Assembly (NCBI GenBank): GCA_003978865.1 | Contig: QNXS01000035.1 | Coordinates: 1-36,455 of the forward strand | DNA from: Archaeoglobus sp. | GTDB taxonomy: Archaea; Halobacteriota; Archaeoglobi; Archaeoglobales; Archaeoglobaceae | Length of the DNA: 36,455 bases | Direction of reading: 5' to 3' | Shown here: positions 1-9,544 of the stretch, piece by piece | Layout of the letters: each line of letters starts with the position of its first letter | How positions within the stretch are numbered: position 1 is the stretch's first letter | Program-made: the position numbers and the translations under genes | The notes under the pieces: generated by a model | Told to the model about the DNA's origin: nothing | Database searches by the model: none | Seen by the model: only the letters and a program-made list of their open reading frames with translations

Positions 1-153
1 AAGCATTTGGTACCCAAAACTGATGAGAAAATCCCCCAAGACTCTAATTGTGTTTGTCCGCTTGTCTACATTACAAATGAAGGATTAATAACTAAAGAAG
101 CACGGTGGATTGAAAACTCACCAATGCACCAAATTATGTTAAGATTTGCTTGA
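1..153 (+). CDS. C-terminal fragment of an uncharacterised protein, truncated by the window edge
   Basis: Frame +1 is open from base 1 to TGA at 151-153 (KHLVPKTDEKIPQDSNCVCPLVYITNEGLITKEARWIENSPMHQIMLRFA*); convergent with the next gene; not in the supplied ORF track. Confidence 0.5.
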   Translation, partial: KHLVPKTDEKIPQDSNCVCPLVYITNEGLITKEARWIENSPMHQIMLRFA

Positions 154-164
154 TATGAAACCAT

Positions 165-1592
165 TTAACTTCTAATCTGTAACCCAACAATTCTATCCAC
201 TTCCTTCAAAAACTTTTCCTCTGATCCTTTGGGTATTGTTGCACCAGCAGCAATACAGTGTCCCCCTCCCTTTCCACCGACTTTCTCAGCGGCAATTCTC
301 ATCACTTCTGAAAGATCAACTCCAAGTTCAACCAGCCTCTGAGTTGCTCTTCCAGACACCTTGACGCCGTCATCGGTATTAGCAAAGGCAATTATAGGTT
401 TTTCAAGATTGGCTTTAGAGAAGTACATCCCGGCAACGATTCCAACTATTGTATCCATTATCGCATTTCCTGCATGAAAGTACTGAATGTTTTCAAGTTC
501 TGTAATTCCAATTTCATCAACTAACTTTATTCCCTCTGATAAGTTTCTTCTATGATTTTGAAGTAGAACTCTTGCTCTTTTTAGAGCTTTCTCAAACCTC
601 GAACTGGATATGCTCTTACACACTCCAAGACATACATCCAAACCGACATCCTCATACCCATACCTAGCAGTAGCATTAAGCAGAGTTGAGAACTCCATTG
701 CATCTTTAAGTTCTGTACCCTCCGGCTGCTCTTTTAATATGTAAACCTCTCCAACAAGCCTTTCTATTGAACTCAGCGGATAACAGTATTTCATAAGCAG
801 TTTTACAAGAGCTGAAGTTATCCTAATTTTTTCATTTCTTTTTAAATCAATCCATCTTCTCCACAGCTCGCCCTCTTTTGGTGGAACGCTGAGAGAAGTC
901 ATAAACTTGATAGAACCTTCCTCGCTACCACTCAAACCCGGAAGAAAAGGATCAAACGTAAACTCAAGCATCTTATAGACGGGTCTTGTTTGTTTCCCAA
1001 AAAGCCTGATATCCCTTGTTATTTCCAGAACCCCCTCCTTAACACCGTCTTTAAGAATTAACCTGTTGTAGGACAGAAGTTTTCCACTCCGAAAATCCTG
1101 CAGATCTCCAACACAGCCAACTACTGCCAAAGATGACAAATTCCTATTAGCCCTATTCATATATCTTGCCACGAGGTACGTGGATGTAGCACCTCCAAAT
1201 TCGCAGCTACCATCTACACCAAAATCGTGGGGATTTAGCTGGTAGCCAACTCTCCTCAAAGGTACGTGGTGGTCAGTTATTATACATTCCACTCCATGTT
1301 TTTCTATCAAATCTATCTGCCCACTTCCCAGATCTGTGAACCATACAAATTTACCCGTATCAGCAACTTTTTCAATAGCTCCCTCATCAAGCTGTTTTAT
1401 AAAAACAACTTTGCATTCAATGCCAGCGTTTATCAGAGACTGACAGGCTATAGCTCCTGAGGTTATGCCATCGGCATCAACGTGGGTTACGATAAGAACA
1501 TCCTTTCTACTTTTGAGTGTTTTTGCCAGTTTGCAGGCTCTTTTGCACATCTGCTCGAACTTCAGTTTTTTCATTATTTTTTCACTCAACAA
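165..1592 (-). CDS. DHH-family phosphoesterase / archaeal RecJ-like single-strand nuclease
   Basis: THVDADGITSGA, ITDHHVP and GGKGGGHCIAAGA motifs of the DHH/DHHA1 family. Confidence 0.9.
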   Translation of the reverse strand: MLSEKIMKKLKFEQMCKRACKLAKTLKSRKDVLIVTHVDADGITSGAIACQSLINAGIECKVVFIKQLDEGAIEKVADTGKFVWFTDLGSGQIDLIEKHGVECIITDHHVPLRRVGYQLNPHDFGVDGSCEFGGATSTYLVARYMNRANRNLSSLAVVGCVGDLQDFRSGKLLSYNRLILKDGVKEGVLEITRDIRLFGKQTRPVYKMLEFTFDPFLPGLSGSEEGSIKFMTSLSVPPKEGELWRRWIDLKRNEKIRITSALVKLLMKYCYPLSSIERLVGEVYILKEQPEGTELKDAMEFSTLLNATARYGYEDVGLDVCLGVCKSISSSRFEKALKRARVLLQNHRRNLSEGIKLVDEIGITELENIQYFHAGNAIMDTIVGIVAGMYFSKANLEKPIIAFANTDDGVKVSGRATQRLVELGVDLSEVMRIAAEKVGGKGGGHCIAAGATIPKGSEEKFLKEVDRIVGLQIRS

Positions 1593-2629
1593 GACGGTAA
1601 ATTAAGTTGCTGATTTCTCAACTTCTCAGCTAAAACAAACGGATCACTAGATACAACAGATGCTCCAGCGTACAATTCCATTCCGCCAATATCTGCTGTT
1701 TTAGTTTCAATATTTCCTCTGTCAACAAGTCTAAGCAGAATTAAGTCTTCCTCGCCAAGAGGTGGCAGATAAGCCGCAACGTTAAAGCTCATAACGCCTA
1801 AGGAATAGTAGCATTTAAGAGCGAGAGAGAGTGGCTTAGCAAATGATTTTAGTTTCTTTGAGACCATCAGTACTTCTTTTTCCTTTACAGGTGTAAGATA
1901 AACAAAAACTGACGTGTCTTCAAATTTAAACCCAAGTCTGAGTTTGTTGTGGATATAAAACAAATCTTCTAAGTACTCACTTCCATAATTCTCAAAGTAT
2001 CTATTTCTGATTTTTTTGAGTTGCAGAGGTTTCGGATATGGCTCCTCAGCTATCAGTGCTTGAGCATGACCGTGTATTATACTTGCTCCGGCTCTCCAGA
2101 GGCAATTCCACATAAAAAATGGATATACTGCCTTTGGATTGTGAACGTTTGCCTTCTCAAACCACGTTTCAACAACATTGAAGATATCATCTATGACATC
2201 AACATCACTAACAAGAGGGTTGTGCTCTTTGAAGATAACTACCGCATGCATGCAATCGTACTTTGCAATGTTGCTTGCAGTCAGACAGTGTCTGCCCACA
2301 ACCCTACCAAATACATCAGCCGGCGTTCTTTTTATTGCATCGCAAAAAGCACAGTCTTTAACTTCGAGATTTACTTCACTTTTCGCATCAAGAGGTCTCT
2401 TGGCTCTGAGTTCATTGAAAAGTGTGCTTTCATGACTGAGTTTGTTTGTAATTCTAACTATTCTCTGCCTTTCACATTCTCCAAATCTACTTTTAGCCCA
2501 CTCCCTTATTTCCCGGGGTAAGCTTAGCTCACCATCACATGTTCTGATAGAAAATATTCTGTAAAATATTCTTCTAAATTCCTCAGACTCAGAGTTAACG
2601 ATCTCCTCAATCTCAGATATTCTATGCAT
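1586..2629 (-). CDS. Galactose-1-phosphate uridylyltransferase-like (HIT superfamily) protein
   Basis: IIHGHAQ motif, CAFC zinc-type pair; overlaps the recJ-like start by 7 bp. Confidence 0.75.
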   Translation of the reverse strand: MHRISEIEEIVNSESEEFRRIFYRIFSIRTCDGELSLPREIREWAKSRFGECERQRIVRITNKLSHESTLFNELRAKRPLDAKSEVNLEVKDCAFCDAIKRTPADVFGRVVGRHCLTASNIAKYDCMHAVVIFKEHNPLVSDVDVIDDIFNVVETWFEKANVHNPKAVYPFFMWNCLWRAGASIIHGHAQALIAEEPYPKPLQLKKIRNRYFENYGSEYLEDLFYIHNKLRLGFKFEDTSVFVYLTPVKEKEVLMVSKKLKSFAKPLSLALKCYYSLGVMSFNVAAYLPPLGEEDLILLRLVDRGNIETKTADIGGMELYAGASVVSSDPFVLAEKLRNQQLNLPSC

Positions 2630-2698
2630 GAATTAATTTTACTGCTGGAAGGTTAAGTCTTTCGGCTCTTAAAAGAACGTGTATTTTACATGTTTCTC

Positions 2699-4048
2699 TT
2701 AGATAATCCTGAAAATTTTTAAGACTGCCACCTTCAAAACTTCGGCAATCTTTATTCCTGTTATTCTGTAAACGTACCATATACCAATGAACGTTCCTGC
2801 CATACTCCCCAAGTTTGTGAGAGCTGCTACAAGCAGAACTTTAAAGATTTTGTTCCTAAAAAGTTCTCTCAACGAACCGACATTGGTTAGTTCTTCCACA
2901 TCTTTTGATGTTGGCTTCCTAACCCATGCTTCAACCAAGCCTGAAAACCATCCCGCTGCTATTGTTGGGTTTATCGATGTGAGCCAAGCAATAAGGAAAG
3001 CTGTGAGGATTGAAAAAGGATGTCCGCCGGCCAGTGCAGCACCCACCGCTGACAGAACGCCATTAATTAAAAACCAGTATATGAACGCTTTAAGCAAAAG
3101 CCTACTGCTCAGTGTTGTTGCAACTGATGCAAACATCGTAACTATCAGAACGAAAACCAAATAACCTAAAATTTTACCGTAGTTTCTTCCTTTTTTCACC
3201 TCAACGAGCAAGTTTACGGGTGGTATTCTCGATGGATTTTTCAAGTAACTTTCAATCCCTTTTTTGTGCCCAGCTCCAACAACCGCAACTATACTTGAAT
3301 AGTGCTTGGATGCTTCCACCAGATTTGCAGCCATGTATGCATCTCTTTCATCTATCAGTATTTTCGCTGCAGAAGGTGCTATATCCCTGAATTCTCTAAC
3401 CAAAAGCTCAAGCACATCCTCCTTGAGCATCTCATCAATATCTATTTCTTCCTCCTCAAACAAACTCTTCAGAAGGTTGTAGACAATCTTGAGCTTCTCT
3501 TTTATGGAAAGATTGCTCCAGAATCTCTTAAAAGTAATTGATATATCCCTATCAATGAGAAGAATGTCTGCCCCTATATCTTCAGCCTTCCTTATGGCTG
3601 CGAGCATTTCATCTCCGGGTTTAACCCCGTATTCTTCTCCTATTTTCCTCTGAAAGTAGCTCAGTAAAATCTGGAAAAGCAGGAGATGCGCCTCACCCCT
3701 CTTTATAACCTCAACTATTGGAACTTCCTGTTTTTTCCCCTGAAGAGCCATTAATCTCTTGTAATCAAGTTCTACAGCAACAGCCTCTGGTCTATACTCT
3801 TCTATCACGCTCAGTACTTCCTCAACACTCTTTGGTGAAACATGTGCAGTACCAACAACTACGATTTTTTTATTAATGCCAGCTTCATTTTCGATCTCTA
3901 CTTCATTTTTAGTTTCACACTCTGCTTTGTTGTTTTTGCCATTTTCACAGCTTTTACCTCTATTTTTGTCAGTATTGAAAAACAAAGTTGTAATTATTCC
4001 CAATTTACCTACACCATTTGAAAGTTTTGAAGTGAATCTCACATTCAT
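2699..4048 (-). CDS. TraB/PrgY family membrane protein
   Basis: VVGTAHVSPKSVEEV N-terminus, VVGAGHKKGIE, C-terminal transmembrane helices; the low-complexity K/E/N N-terminus may mean a downstream start. Confidence 0.85.
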   Translation of the reverse strand: MNVRFTSKLSNGVGKLGIITTLFFNTDKNRGKSCENGKNNKAECETKNEVEIENEAGINKKIVVVGTAHVSPKSVEEVLSVIEEYRPEAVAVELDYKRLMALQGKKQEVPIVEVIKRGEAHLLLFQILLSYFQRKIGEEYGVKPGDEMLAAIRKAEDIGADILLIDRDISITFKRFWSNLSIKEKLKIVYNLLKSLFEEEEIDIDEMLKEDVLELLVREFRDIAPSAAKILIDERDAYMAANLVEASKHYSSIVAVVGAGHKKGIESYLKNPSRIPPVNLLVEVKKGRNYGKILGYLVFVLIVTMFASVATTLSSRLLLKAFIYWFLINGVLSAVGAALAGGHPFSILTAFLIAWLTSINPTIAAGWFSGLVEAWVRKPTSKDVEELTNVGSLRELFRNKIFKVLLVAALTNLGSMAGTFIGIWYVYRITGIKIAEVLKVAVLKIFRII

Positions 4049-4192
4049 GAGAGAACTTTGGTATTAAAAAAGATTGGGGAAAATTAACACAACCAAGTAA
4101 ATAGAAAGTTGAAAAGTTTGGAAGTAATGTAGATAGCCGGAAACTTAAAATAGTATGAAAAAATAGCTCGGGTAAATTGGGATGTGGAAGAC

Positions 4193-4549
4193 ATGGTATC
4201 GGACGAAATTAAAGATAGAGCCATAGCTCTTGCGGGAGCTATTTTGGAATCGGAGGAGTATAAAGACTTTATTAATAAAGAGAGCGTATTAAAAGAGGAC
4301 GAGGAAGCCCAAAGGCTTCTTGCTGTTTTTCAGGAGAAGCAGAGAGAGTTTATGGCAATGCAGCTTAATGGAGAAATGAATGAACAGCTTGTTAACGAAC
4401 TCAGCGAAATTCAGAATAAGCTTAACAGTATGAGCAGTGTGATAAGTTTTGTAGATTCGTATCAGAGATTCGTTAACTTGCTTGGAGAAATAGGGGAGAT
4501 TATAAGCCAGGAAATACAGTTTGATTTTGGAGAGGCGTACAGAGGTTAG
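4193..4549 (+). CDS. YlbF/YmcA-like helical protein
   Basis: ILESEEYKDFINKESVLKEDEEAQRLLAVFQEKQREFMAMQLNGE pattern; ATG at 4193 is alternative to GTG at 4184. Confidence 0.7.
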   Translation: MVSDEIKDRAIALAGAILESEEYKDFINKESVLKEDEEAQRLLAVFQEKQREFMAMQLNGEMNEQLVNELSEIQNKLNSMSSVISFVDSYQRFVNLLGEIGEIISQEIQFDFGEAYRG

Positions 4550-4620
4550 GATTGCTTTTAGGAGTGCCTTTATTTCAATTAGAATTATGGATTTTTTGTA
4601 AATTTTTATTTTGCTCTAAC

Positions 4621-5790
4621 TTAATCACCACGATTCTGATGTTCATCTTTCTTTACTCCCTTCACTTTTTTGATGTAGTAAGTTATGGGACTTGAAACTC
4701 CACAGTCACCGTAGCAGTTGTGATATGTTCTCATAGTTTCGCAAGAGGGACAAACGTATTCAGAGCCTTTTCCCCTATATCCAGCAATGTGTTCCACCTG
4801 ATACCTCGTTTTTTCCTCATCAAAGTCTGGAGCAGAGCTAAAAAGTTCTACGATTGAGTTAACGTTCATACCTATGTTCAGTAAAAATGCTGTAACAGCA
4901 AACCTTGCAGTGTGCGGAATGTTAATTCCCTTTTGCAAATCTGATAAAATTTTTTTCATGCATGGTGGTATGCAGTCAAGCCTGATAGGTAGAGAAACTT
5001 CAACTCTCTCAGCACTACTCTCTATGCTCTCCACTTTTTTAAGTAGATCGCTCGGTAGAGAAATTTTTGCAGGCTGCTCAAGCTTTTCCCGCAATATTTC
5101 TTCCATCAATCTTATTAACTCTCTCTCGGTTATCTCCACCCACCCCCCCTTAATCTTTCTGTTAACGAGTCTCCACTTCTCATCTCTTATTTTAACAATC
5201 CCCTTAAGGTACGAGCTAACGTGAATGCAGCTATCTCTCCCAAATCTTGCGAGAATACCGAGATCCGCTGCTAAAAAACTCAGTACATCGTATCTACCCT
5301 CTTTCAGCTCGAATTCAAAGTTCTGTCTATACGCTCTTGCTTCCTGAACTGCAAACTTTCTTCTAATCCACGGGCTCAGATGCCACAGAATTGCCCTGCA
5401 ACACAGGTAGTAAACTGCTGAGCTTTTTGCTTTTGCCTTGAGTTCTATGTATTCAGAGGATTTCTGATAACAATTCTCAAAACACTTGCAACACATCTCG
5501 CACCTAAAGTTGAGATTCTTGAGATGTTCACAATCAACACAATCTTTTTCGCACGATGAGCATAAAATTGGCCAGCTCTGCTCTATTTTAAATGGTTTTT
5601 CTGAATTAACTTCCTTATCTACAACAGACCTTATACTACTAACCGCCGCTTCTATTGCTTTTCTTTCTATATCTCTCTCAGATTCGAATATTGAACTTGG
5701 AGAACCGTACTCTTTTTCAAGAAACTTTCCAGTAGCTTTAACAAATGGATACTTTGCTATGATTGGTAAAATGGGCAGATACGGCTGCAT
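4621..5790 (-). CDS. priL: DNA primase large subunit PriL (4Fe-4S)
   Basis: CIPPCMKKIL...NIPHTARFAVTAFLLNIGM...VEHIAGYRGKGSEYVCPSCETMRTYHNC. Confidence 0.92.
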   Translation of the reverse strand: MQPYLPILPIIAKYPFVKATGKFLEKEYGSPSSIFESERDIERKAIEAAVSSIRSVVDKEVNSEKPFKIEQSWPILCSSCEKDCVDCEHLKNLNFRCEMCCKCFENCYQKSSEYIELKAKAKSSAVYYLCCRAILWHLSPWIRRKFAVQEARAYRQNFEFELKEGRYDVLSFLAADLGILARFGRDSCIHVSSYLKGIVKIRDEKWRLVNRKIKGGWVEITERELIRLMEEILREKLEQPAKISLPSDLLKKVESIESSAERVEVSLPIRLDCIPPCMKKILSDLQKGINIPHTARFAVTAFLLNIGMNVNSIVELFSSAPDFDEEKTRYQVEHIAGYRGKGSEYVCPSCETMRTYHNCYGDCGVSSPITYYIKKVKGVKKDEHQNRGD

Positions 5791-5792
5791 TC

Positions 5793-6608
5793 TCAGACCA
5801 GTTTTAATATTGTAAATTCATCGCAGTGAAGTGTATTTCCATCAGCCCTACAGCTAAAAACCTGAATGGGATCTCCTATATCTGCATTTCTGTAAACATA
5901 GAGGTCATTCCATAACATGAGTTTTACTCTCCCGCTATTGTCAGAAACATGTATGCTTGCATATTCTCTCCCCCTCAACTTTCTAAGTTCTCCAATTCCA
6001 CTAATTCTACCCTTTATACATATTCTACCGCTAAAAGATGATATTTTACTGATAGGTTTAAAAAAATCAAATGAATTTAGTTTGTTCTCTTCCTCACTTA
6101 TGCTTTCAGCCACAAAAATATCTCTATCTGCCTCAACACCTATCATCGATACGAACTGCCCTTCTTCAACATTACTTCTGCTCAGGTTATAACAGCTCAG
6201 GCATTTGCCTTCATTAACAATGGATATAACCCTATCCTTTACAGCCACAACCAATCCGCTGATGACTTTTCTCTTTTGTTTAATTACGTTCAACTCGTCA
6301 ACCTTAAGCATTTCTCCAGCAAAAACTCCTGAAACAGATACAACACTACCACAGGACAGTCTTGGTACGTACCTTAGGAGTTCTCCTCTAAGCAAAGCTC
6401 TGCATGATTCGATTCCAATTCTGGAGTGAAGCTTCAAATCAACTATCGCTCTTTCGGGAGAGAGGTACAACCTGATTTTTTTCACTTCACCTCTCAGTTT
6501 AATTTTACCCATTGCATACAGAGCCAATAGTTTCAGTGTCTCCTCATCAACAAGTCCTTCAAACTTTTCAATAACGTCTTTAACATCTTTCCCGTACAGC
6601 TCAGACAT
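5793..6608 (-). CDS. OB-fold nucleic-acid-binding (RPA-like) protein
   Basis: C-terminal OB fold KGRISGIGELRKLRGREYASIHVSDNSGRVKLMLWNDLY; directly upstream of priL. Confidence 0.75.
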   Translation of the reverse strand: MSELYGKDVKDVIEKFEGLVDEETLKLLALYAMGKIKLRGEVKKIRLYLSPERAIVDLKLHSRIGIESCRALLRGELLRYVPRLSCGSVVSVSGVFAGEMLKVDELNVIKQKRKVISGLVVAVKDRVISIVNEGKCLSCYNLSRSNVEEGQFVSMIGVEADRDIFVAESISEEENKLNSFDFFKPISKISSFSGRICIKGRISGIGELRKLRGREYASIHVSDNSGRVKLMLWNDLYVYRNADIGDPIQVFSCRADGNTLHCDEFTILKLV

Positions 6609-6665
6609 TGACAGAATTTGAGCCTCACCCTAAAAATTTATTGTTCTAAGCATGCATTACAGAAC

Positions 6666-7322
6666 ATGCATTTATCAGACAGAATGAAGGATGAACTTAT
6701 GAAGTTAGATTTCGACATTCACTACATATCTGTGACCTCAAGGAAGTCTGACCTGCATCATGGAATGATAAGACTGATAATCTCAACGCTTGCAACTTCA
6801 GATGAGTTGGAAAACTTAGTAAAGAAAGACGTTCGAAAAAATCCGGATTGTAATGGCAAGTACACTGTAAAGTTGACGAATGCCGGAAAAAGTAGAATTG
6901 CATACATTGACAGTAAAACACACGCAACACTTGTAAGTATATGCAAAAACAAGAGAGGTAGGGAAAGAGTTTTTCCTTTCAGCAGAGAGGAGATGGATTC
7001 AATAATAAGCATGTATTCCCCTCCAGACAGAAGCTACTGTGTAAACTCTTTGAGAAGAGCAGTTATAGAAATACTTCAGGATTGTTCATTCTTTGGAGAG
7101 AACTTTGTATCGATGATACTGGAGGGAAGAACTGGTAGAAAAGTATGCGATTTCTTAGATGACTTTCACCCGTTTTTCTCAGGTATGTGGGATTTTGAGG
7201 ATGAGGAAGTAGCTGCAGATTTTGTCAAATTGTATTCCGAGATTACAGGGGAATCTCCAGACAAAATAGCTGAAATCTTGGGAGAAAGTGAAAAAAGAAT
7301 TAGGAGACTACTTAACTACTGA
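6666..7322 (+). CDS. Uncharacterised archaeal protein
   Basis: Long ORF; the called TTG start at 6618 overlaps a TATA-like AAAAATTTAT, so ATG at 6666 is preferred. Confidence 0.6.
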   Translation: MHLSDRMKDELMKLDFDIHYISVTSRKSDLHHGMIRLIISTLATSDELENLVKKDVRKNPDCNGKYTVKLTNAGKSRIAYIDSKTHATLVSICKNKRGRERVFPFSREEMDSIISMYSPPDRSYCVNSLRRAVIEILQDCSFFGENFVSMILEGRTGRKVCDFLDDFHPFFSGMWDFEDEEVAADFVKLYSEITGESPDKIAEILGESEKRIRRLLNY

Positions 7323-8509
7323 ATTAACCCCATTAAACCCAATCTTACAAACATTAGGGGCAAAAGCAAACAACCCATACAGTTTAGCCTTTTCACATCA
7401 AGTTTCTCAGGCAACAACCCGACCAAGCAGCTAACAGTAAACAGTAACAGACCCGTTACTCCTGTAAGCAAGATTACAGCCGAAATTACAAAAATAAGGC
7501 TGATCAAACACAAAGCTCTTAAATTAATCAATCTAAGAATTCTTTCAGCAAGTATTCCTGCTAAAATTGTTATAATTGCAGAGAGCACAACTGAAAAAAG
7601 GCATAGAATTAAAATGTCGGCGGGATTTAAAATTTTGTAAACTTGCTTTAAAGCTAAGGTGGCACCACTTCTCGCTCTTCCAGCACTGATCATTACAGCA
7701 AAACAAAGCAGGGCGTTTGCCGTGTTTGCAGCACCTGTAGCTGAGACGTAGTTTTCAGCATCACTTTCTTTTAATGGAGAAACAGCAAGCAAAGAAGCCA
7801 CACCAGAGCTTATACCCGGAAATAAAGATACAATCATACCTGAAACTGTTCCCATCAATGCAGAAAGCGGTTTTAGCTTAACAAGTATACTCTGCTCCGG
7901 CAAGTTTCTGATACCTTTAACACCTCTGTAAAGTATCGGAAAGGCAAACAACCCAGAAAACAATGGTAAAAATAAATCCTTATTGGAGCTAAGTTTAAAG
8001 ACAGCAATGCCAATAATACCTGAAAGGGTGAATACCATCAGTGCCTTCATAGAGCTAAAAAATGGTGAATACCTGCCTGCAAAAGAGTTACCTCTTTCTA
8101 TAATAACGAAAAGGGAAGTTAAAATTAGAATGGGCAGTATAAACTCCTCGAGATAGCTCACCTTAATGAATCTTAGAATTGCATAGAATAGCGGTATTGA
8201 TGCTATAGCGGCGATTACACCGGAGAACGTAGATATTGTGATAGCCTCAATCCCCCTACCGTCGAGACTCATTTCGTGTGCAGGATAAACCGAAACTGCA
8301 AAACTTTCATCAGGGATGCCAAGAAACGTTGCTGGGATTACATCCGAAAATGTATGAGCGATTGAAGCAGAAATCACTACAATTATCAAATTTTTATCGA
8401 CAGGTCTGCTTGCACTCAAGAGAGCTATAGCTGTGTTAACGTGAATTCCCGGGATTATCCCAGTTAAAGTTCCGAGAAAGACGCCGAGTACTGCTACTAA
8501 AATATCCAC
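7316..8509 (-). CDS. TctA-like (DUF112) polytopic membrane protein
   Basis: Multiple TM helices; GTLTGIIPGIHVNT, SIAHTFSDVIPATFLGIPDE, LFPGISSGVASLLAV. Confidence 0.8.
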   Translation of the reverse strand: MDILVAVLGVFLGTLTGIIPGIHVNTAIALLSASRPVDKNLIIVVISASIAHTFSDVIPATFLGIPDESFAVSVYPAHEMSLDGRGIEAITISTFSGVIAAIASIPLFYAILRFIKVSYLEEFILPILILTSLFVIIERGNSFAGRYSPFFSSMKALMVFTLSGIIGIAVFKLSSNKDLFLPLFSGLFAFPILYRGVKGIRNLPEQSILVKLKPLSALMGTVSGMIVSLFPGISSGVASLLAVSPLKESDAENYVSATGAANTANALLCFAVMISAGRARSGATLALKQVYKILNPADILILCLFSVVLSAIITILAGILAERILRLINLRALCLISLIFVISAVILLTGVTGLLLFTVSCLVGLLPEKLDVKRLNCMGCLLLPLMFVRLGLMGLIQ

Positions 8510-8608
8510 GTTTGTATTAATTTTTTCTTGCTTATATATCTTGCTGGATTTATTTTAGCATCACTTTATTGCATCACTTTATTAATCCAACACCTTAAAA
8601 CTTTAAGT

Positions 8609-9544
8609 GTGTCAGAATACATTAGATGTTCTCACTGCAGAAGAAAAGCAATATACTATCAGAGGCATTCTGGCAGACATCTATGTAAGAAGCACTTTAT
8701 TTACGACTTTGAAAAAAGAGTTCGCTACGCTGTAAAGAAGTACAGAATGATAGAGAGTGGCGATAGAATAGCCATAGCTCTGAGCGGTGGCAAGGATAGT
8801 GTGGCTTTAACACACTTGCTTGCAAAACTATACGGAGAAAGGAAAGATTTAGAATTTTTCGCAGTAACTGTGGACGAGGGAATTGACGGTTACAGACCTC
8901 CCACAGTCAAAATAGCAAGGAAGATAACAAAAGAACTGGGAATCGAACATAGAGTTGTATCATTTAAAGAAAATTTTGGACTTAAACTTGATGAAATGGT
9001 AAAAATCGGTGATAAAAAGCCCTGTACCTACTGCGGTGTATTCAGAAAGTACTTGCTGAACAGAACTGCAAGAGAAATGGGTGCCAACAAACTTGCAACT
9101 GCTCATAACCTTGATGATGAAACACAAACAATCCTCCTGAACTTTCTGCAATCGGATATAGAGAGACTTGCAAGACTGATACCACAGAGAGTACAGAGAG
9201 GACTTGTGATGAGAATAAAGCCTTTCAGAGAAGTTTATGAGAAAGAAGTTCTTGTTTACTGCATAGTAAATTCTCTGCCAGTGGACATGAACGAATGCCC
9301 GTATAGCCATTTTCCAGTTAGAGCCATGGTAAGAGATTTCCTTTATGAATTTGAGAACGCATATCCCGGTAGAAAGTACTCCGTTATGAGAAGTTTTGAA
9401 GCGCTAATTCCCTGCTTGAAAGAAATGTTTCCCCAGATAGATCTGAACAGATGCGAGAGGTGCGGTGAGCCTACACCTTCAAAGGTTTGTCAGGCATGTA
9501 AACTTTTAGAGGAGCTTAGAACTGCTAAGGATTCCAGTTCTTAA
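8609..9544 (+). CDS. ttuA: tRNA 2-thiolation enzyme, TtuA/NcsA (TIGR00269-type) family
   Basis: PP-loop ALSGGKDSVAL, N-terminal CSHC..C zinc site, CTYCGVFRKYLLN, C-terminal CERCGEPTPSKVCQAC; GTG at 8609 preferred because the upstream extension is hydrophobic and untypical. Confidence 0.85.
   Translation: MSEYIRCSHCRRKAIYYQRHSGRHLCKKHFIYDFEKRVRYAVKKYRMIESGDRIAIALSGGKDSVALTHLLAKLYGERKDLEFFAVTVDEGIDGYRPPTVKIARKITKELGIEHRVVSFKENFGLKLDEMVKIGDKKPCTYCGVFRKYLLNRTAREMGANKLATAHNLDDETQTILLNFLQSDIERLARLIPQRVQRGLVMRIKPFREVYEKEVLVYCIVNSLPVDMNECPYSHFPVRAMVRDFLYEFENAYPGRKYSVMRSFEALIPCLKEMFPQIDLNRCERCGEPTPSKVCQACKLLEELRTAKDSSS

Noticed and set aside
21-27. CTGATGA near the left edge as a possible C box of another sRNA
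   Set aside because: It lies inside an open reading frame (1-153), and no suitably spaced D', C' or D box or terminal stem follows.
2021-2521. Long antisense ORF (166 aa) opposite the GalT-like gene
   Set aside because: Shadow ORF: the opposite strand has clear family motifs, and this translation has no domain-like pattern and atypical composition. The same reasoning excludes other antisense ORFs such as 13734-14234, 20245-20760, 21763-22410 and 34634-35167.
6618-6665. TTG start of ORF 6618-7322
   Set aside because: The extension covers a TATA-like AAAAATTTAT; ATG at 6666 is more plausible.
4621-7322. Replication cluster as a mobile-element replicon
   Set aside because: PriL and the RPA-like protein look like chromosomal housekeeping genes, with no integrase, att repeats or plasmid functions nearby.
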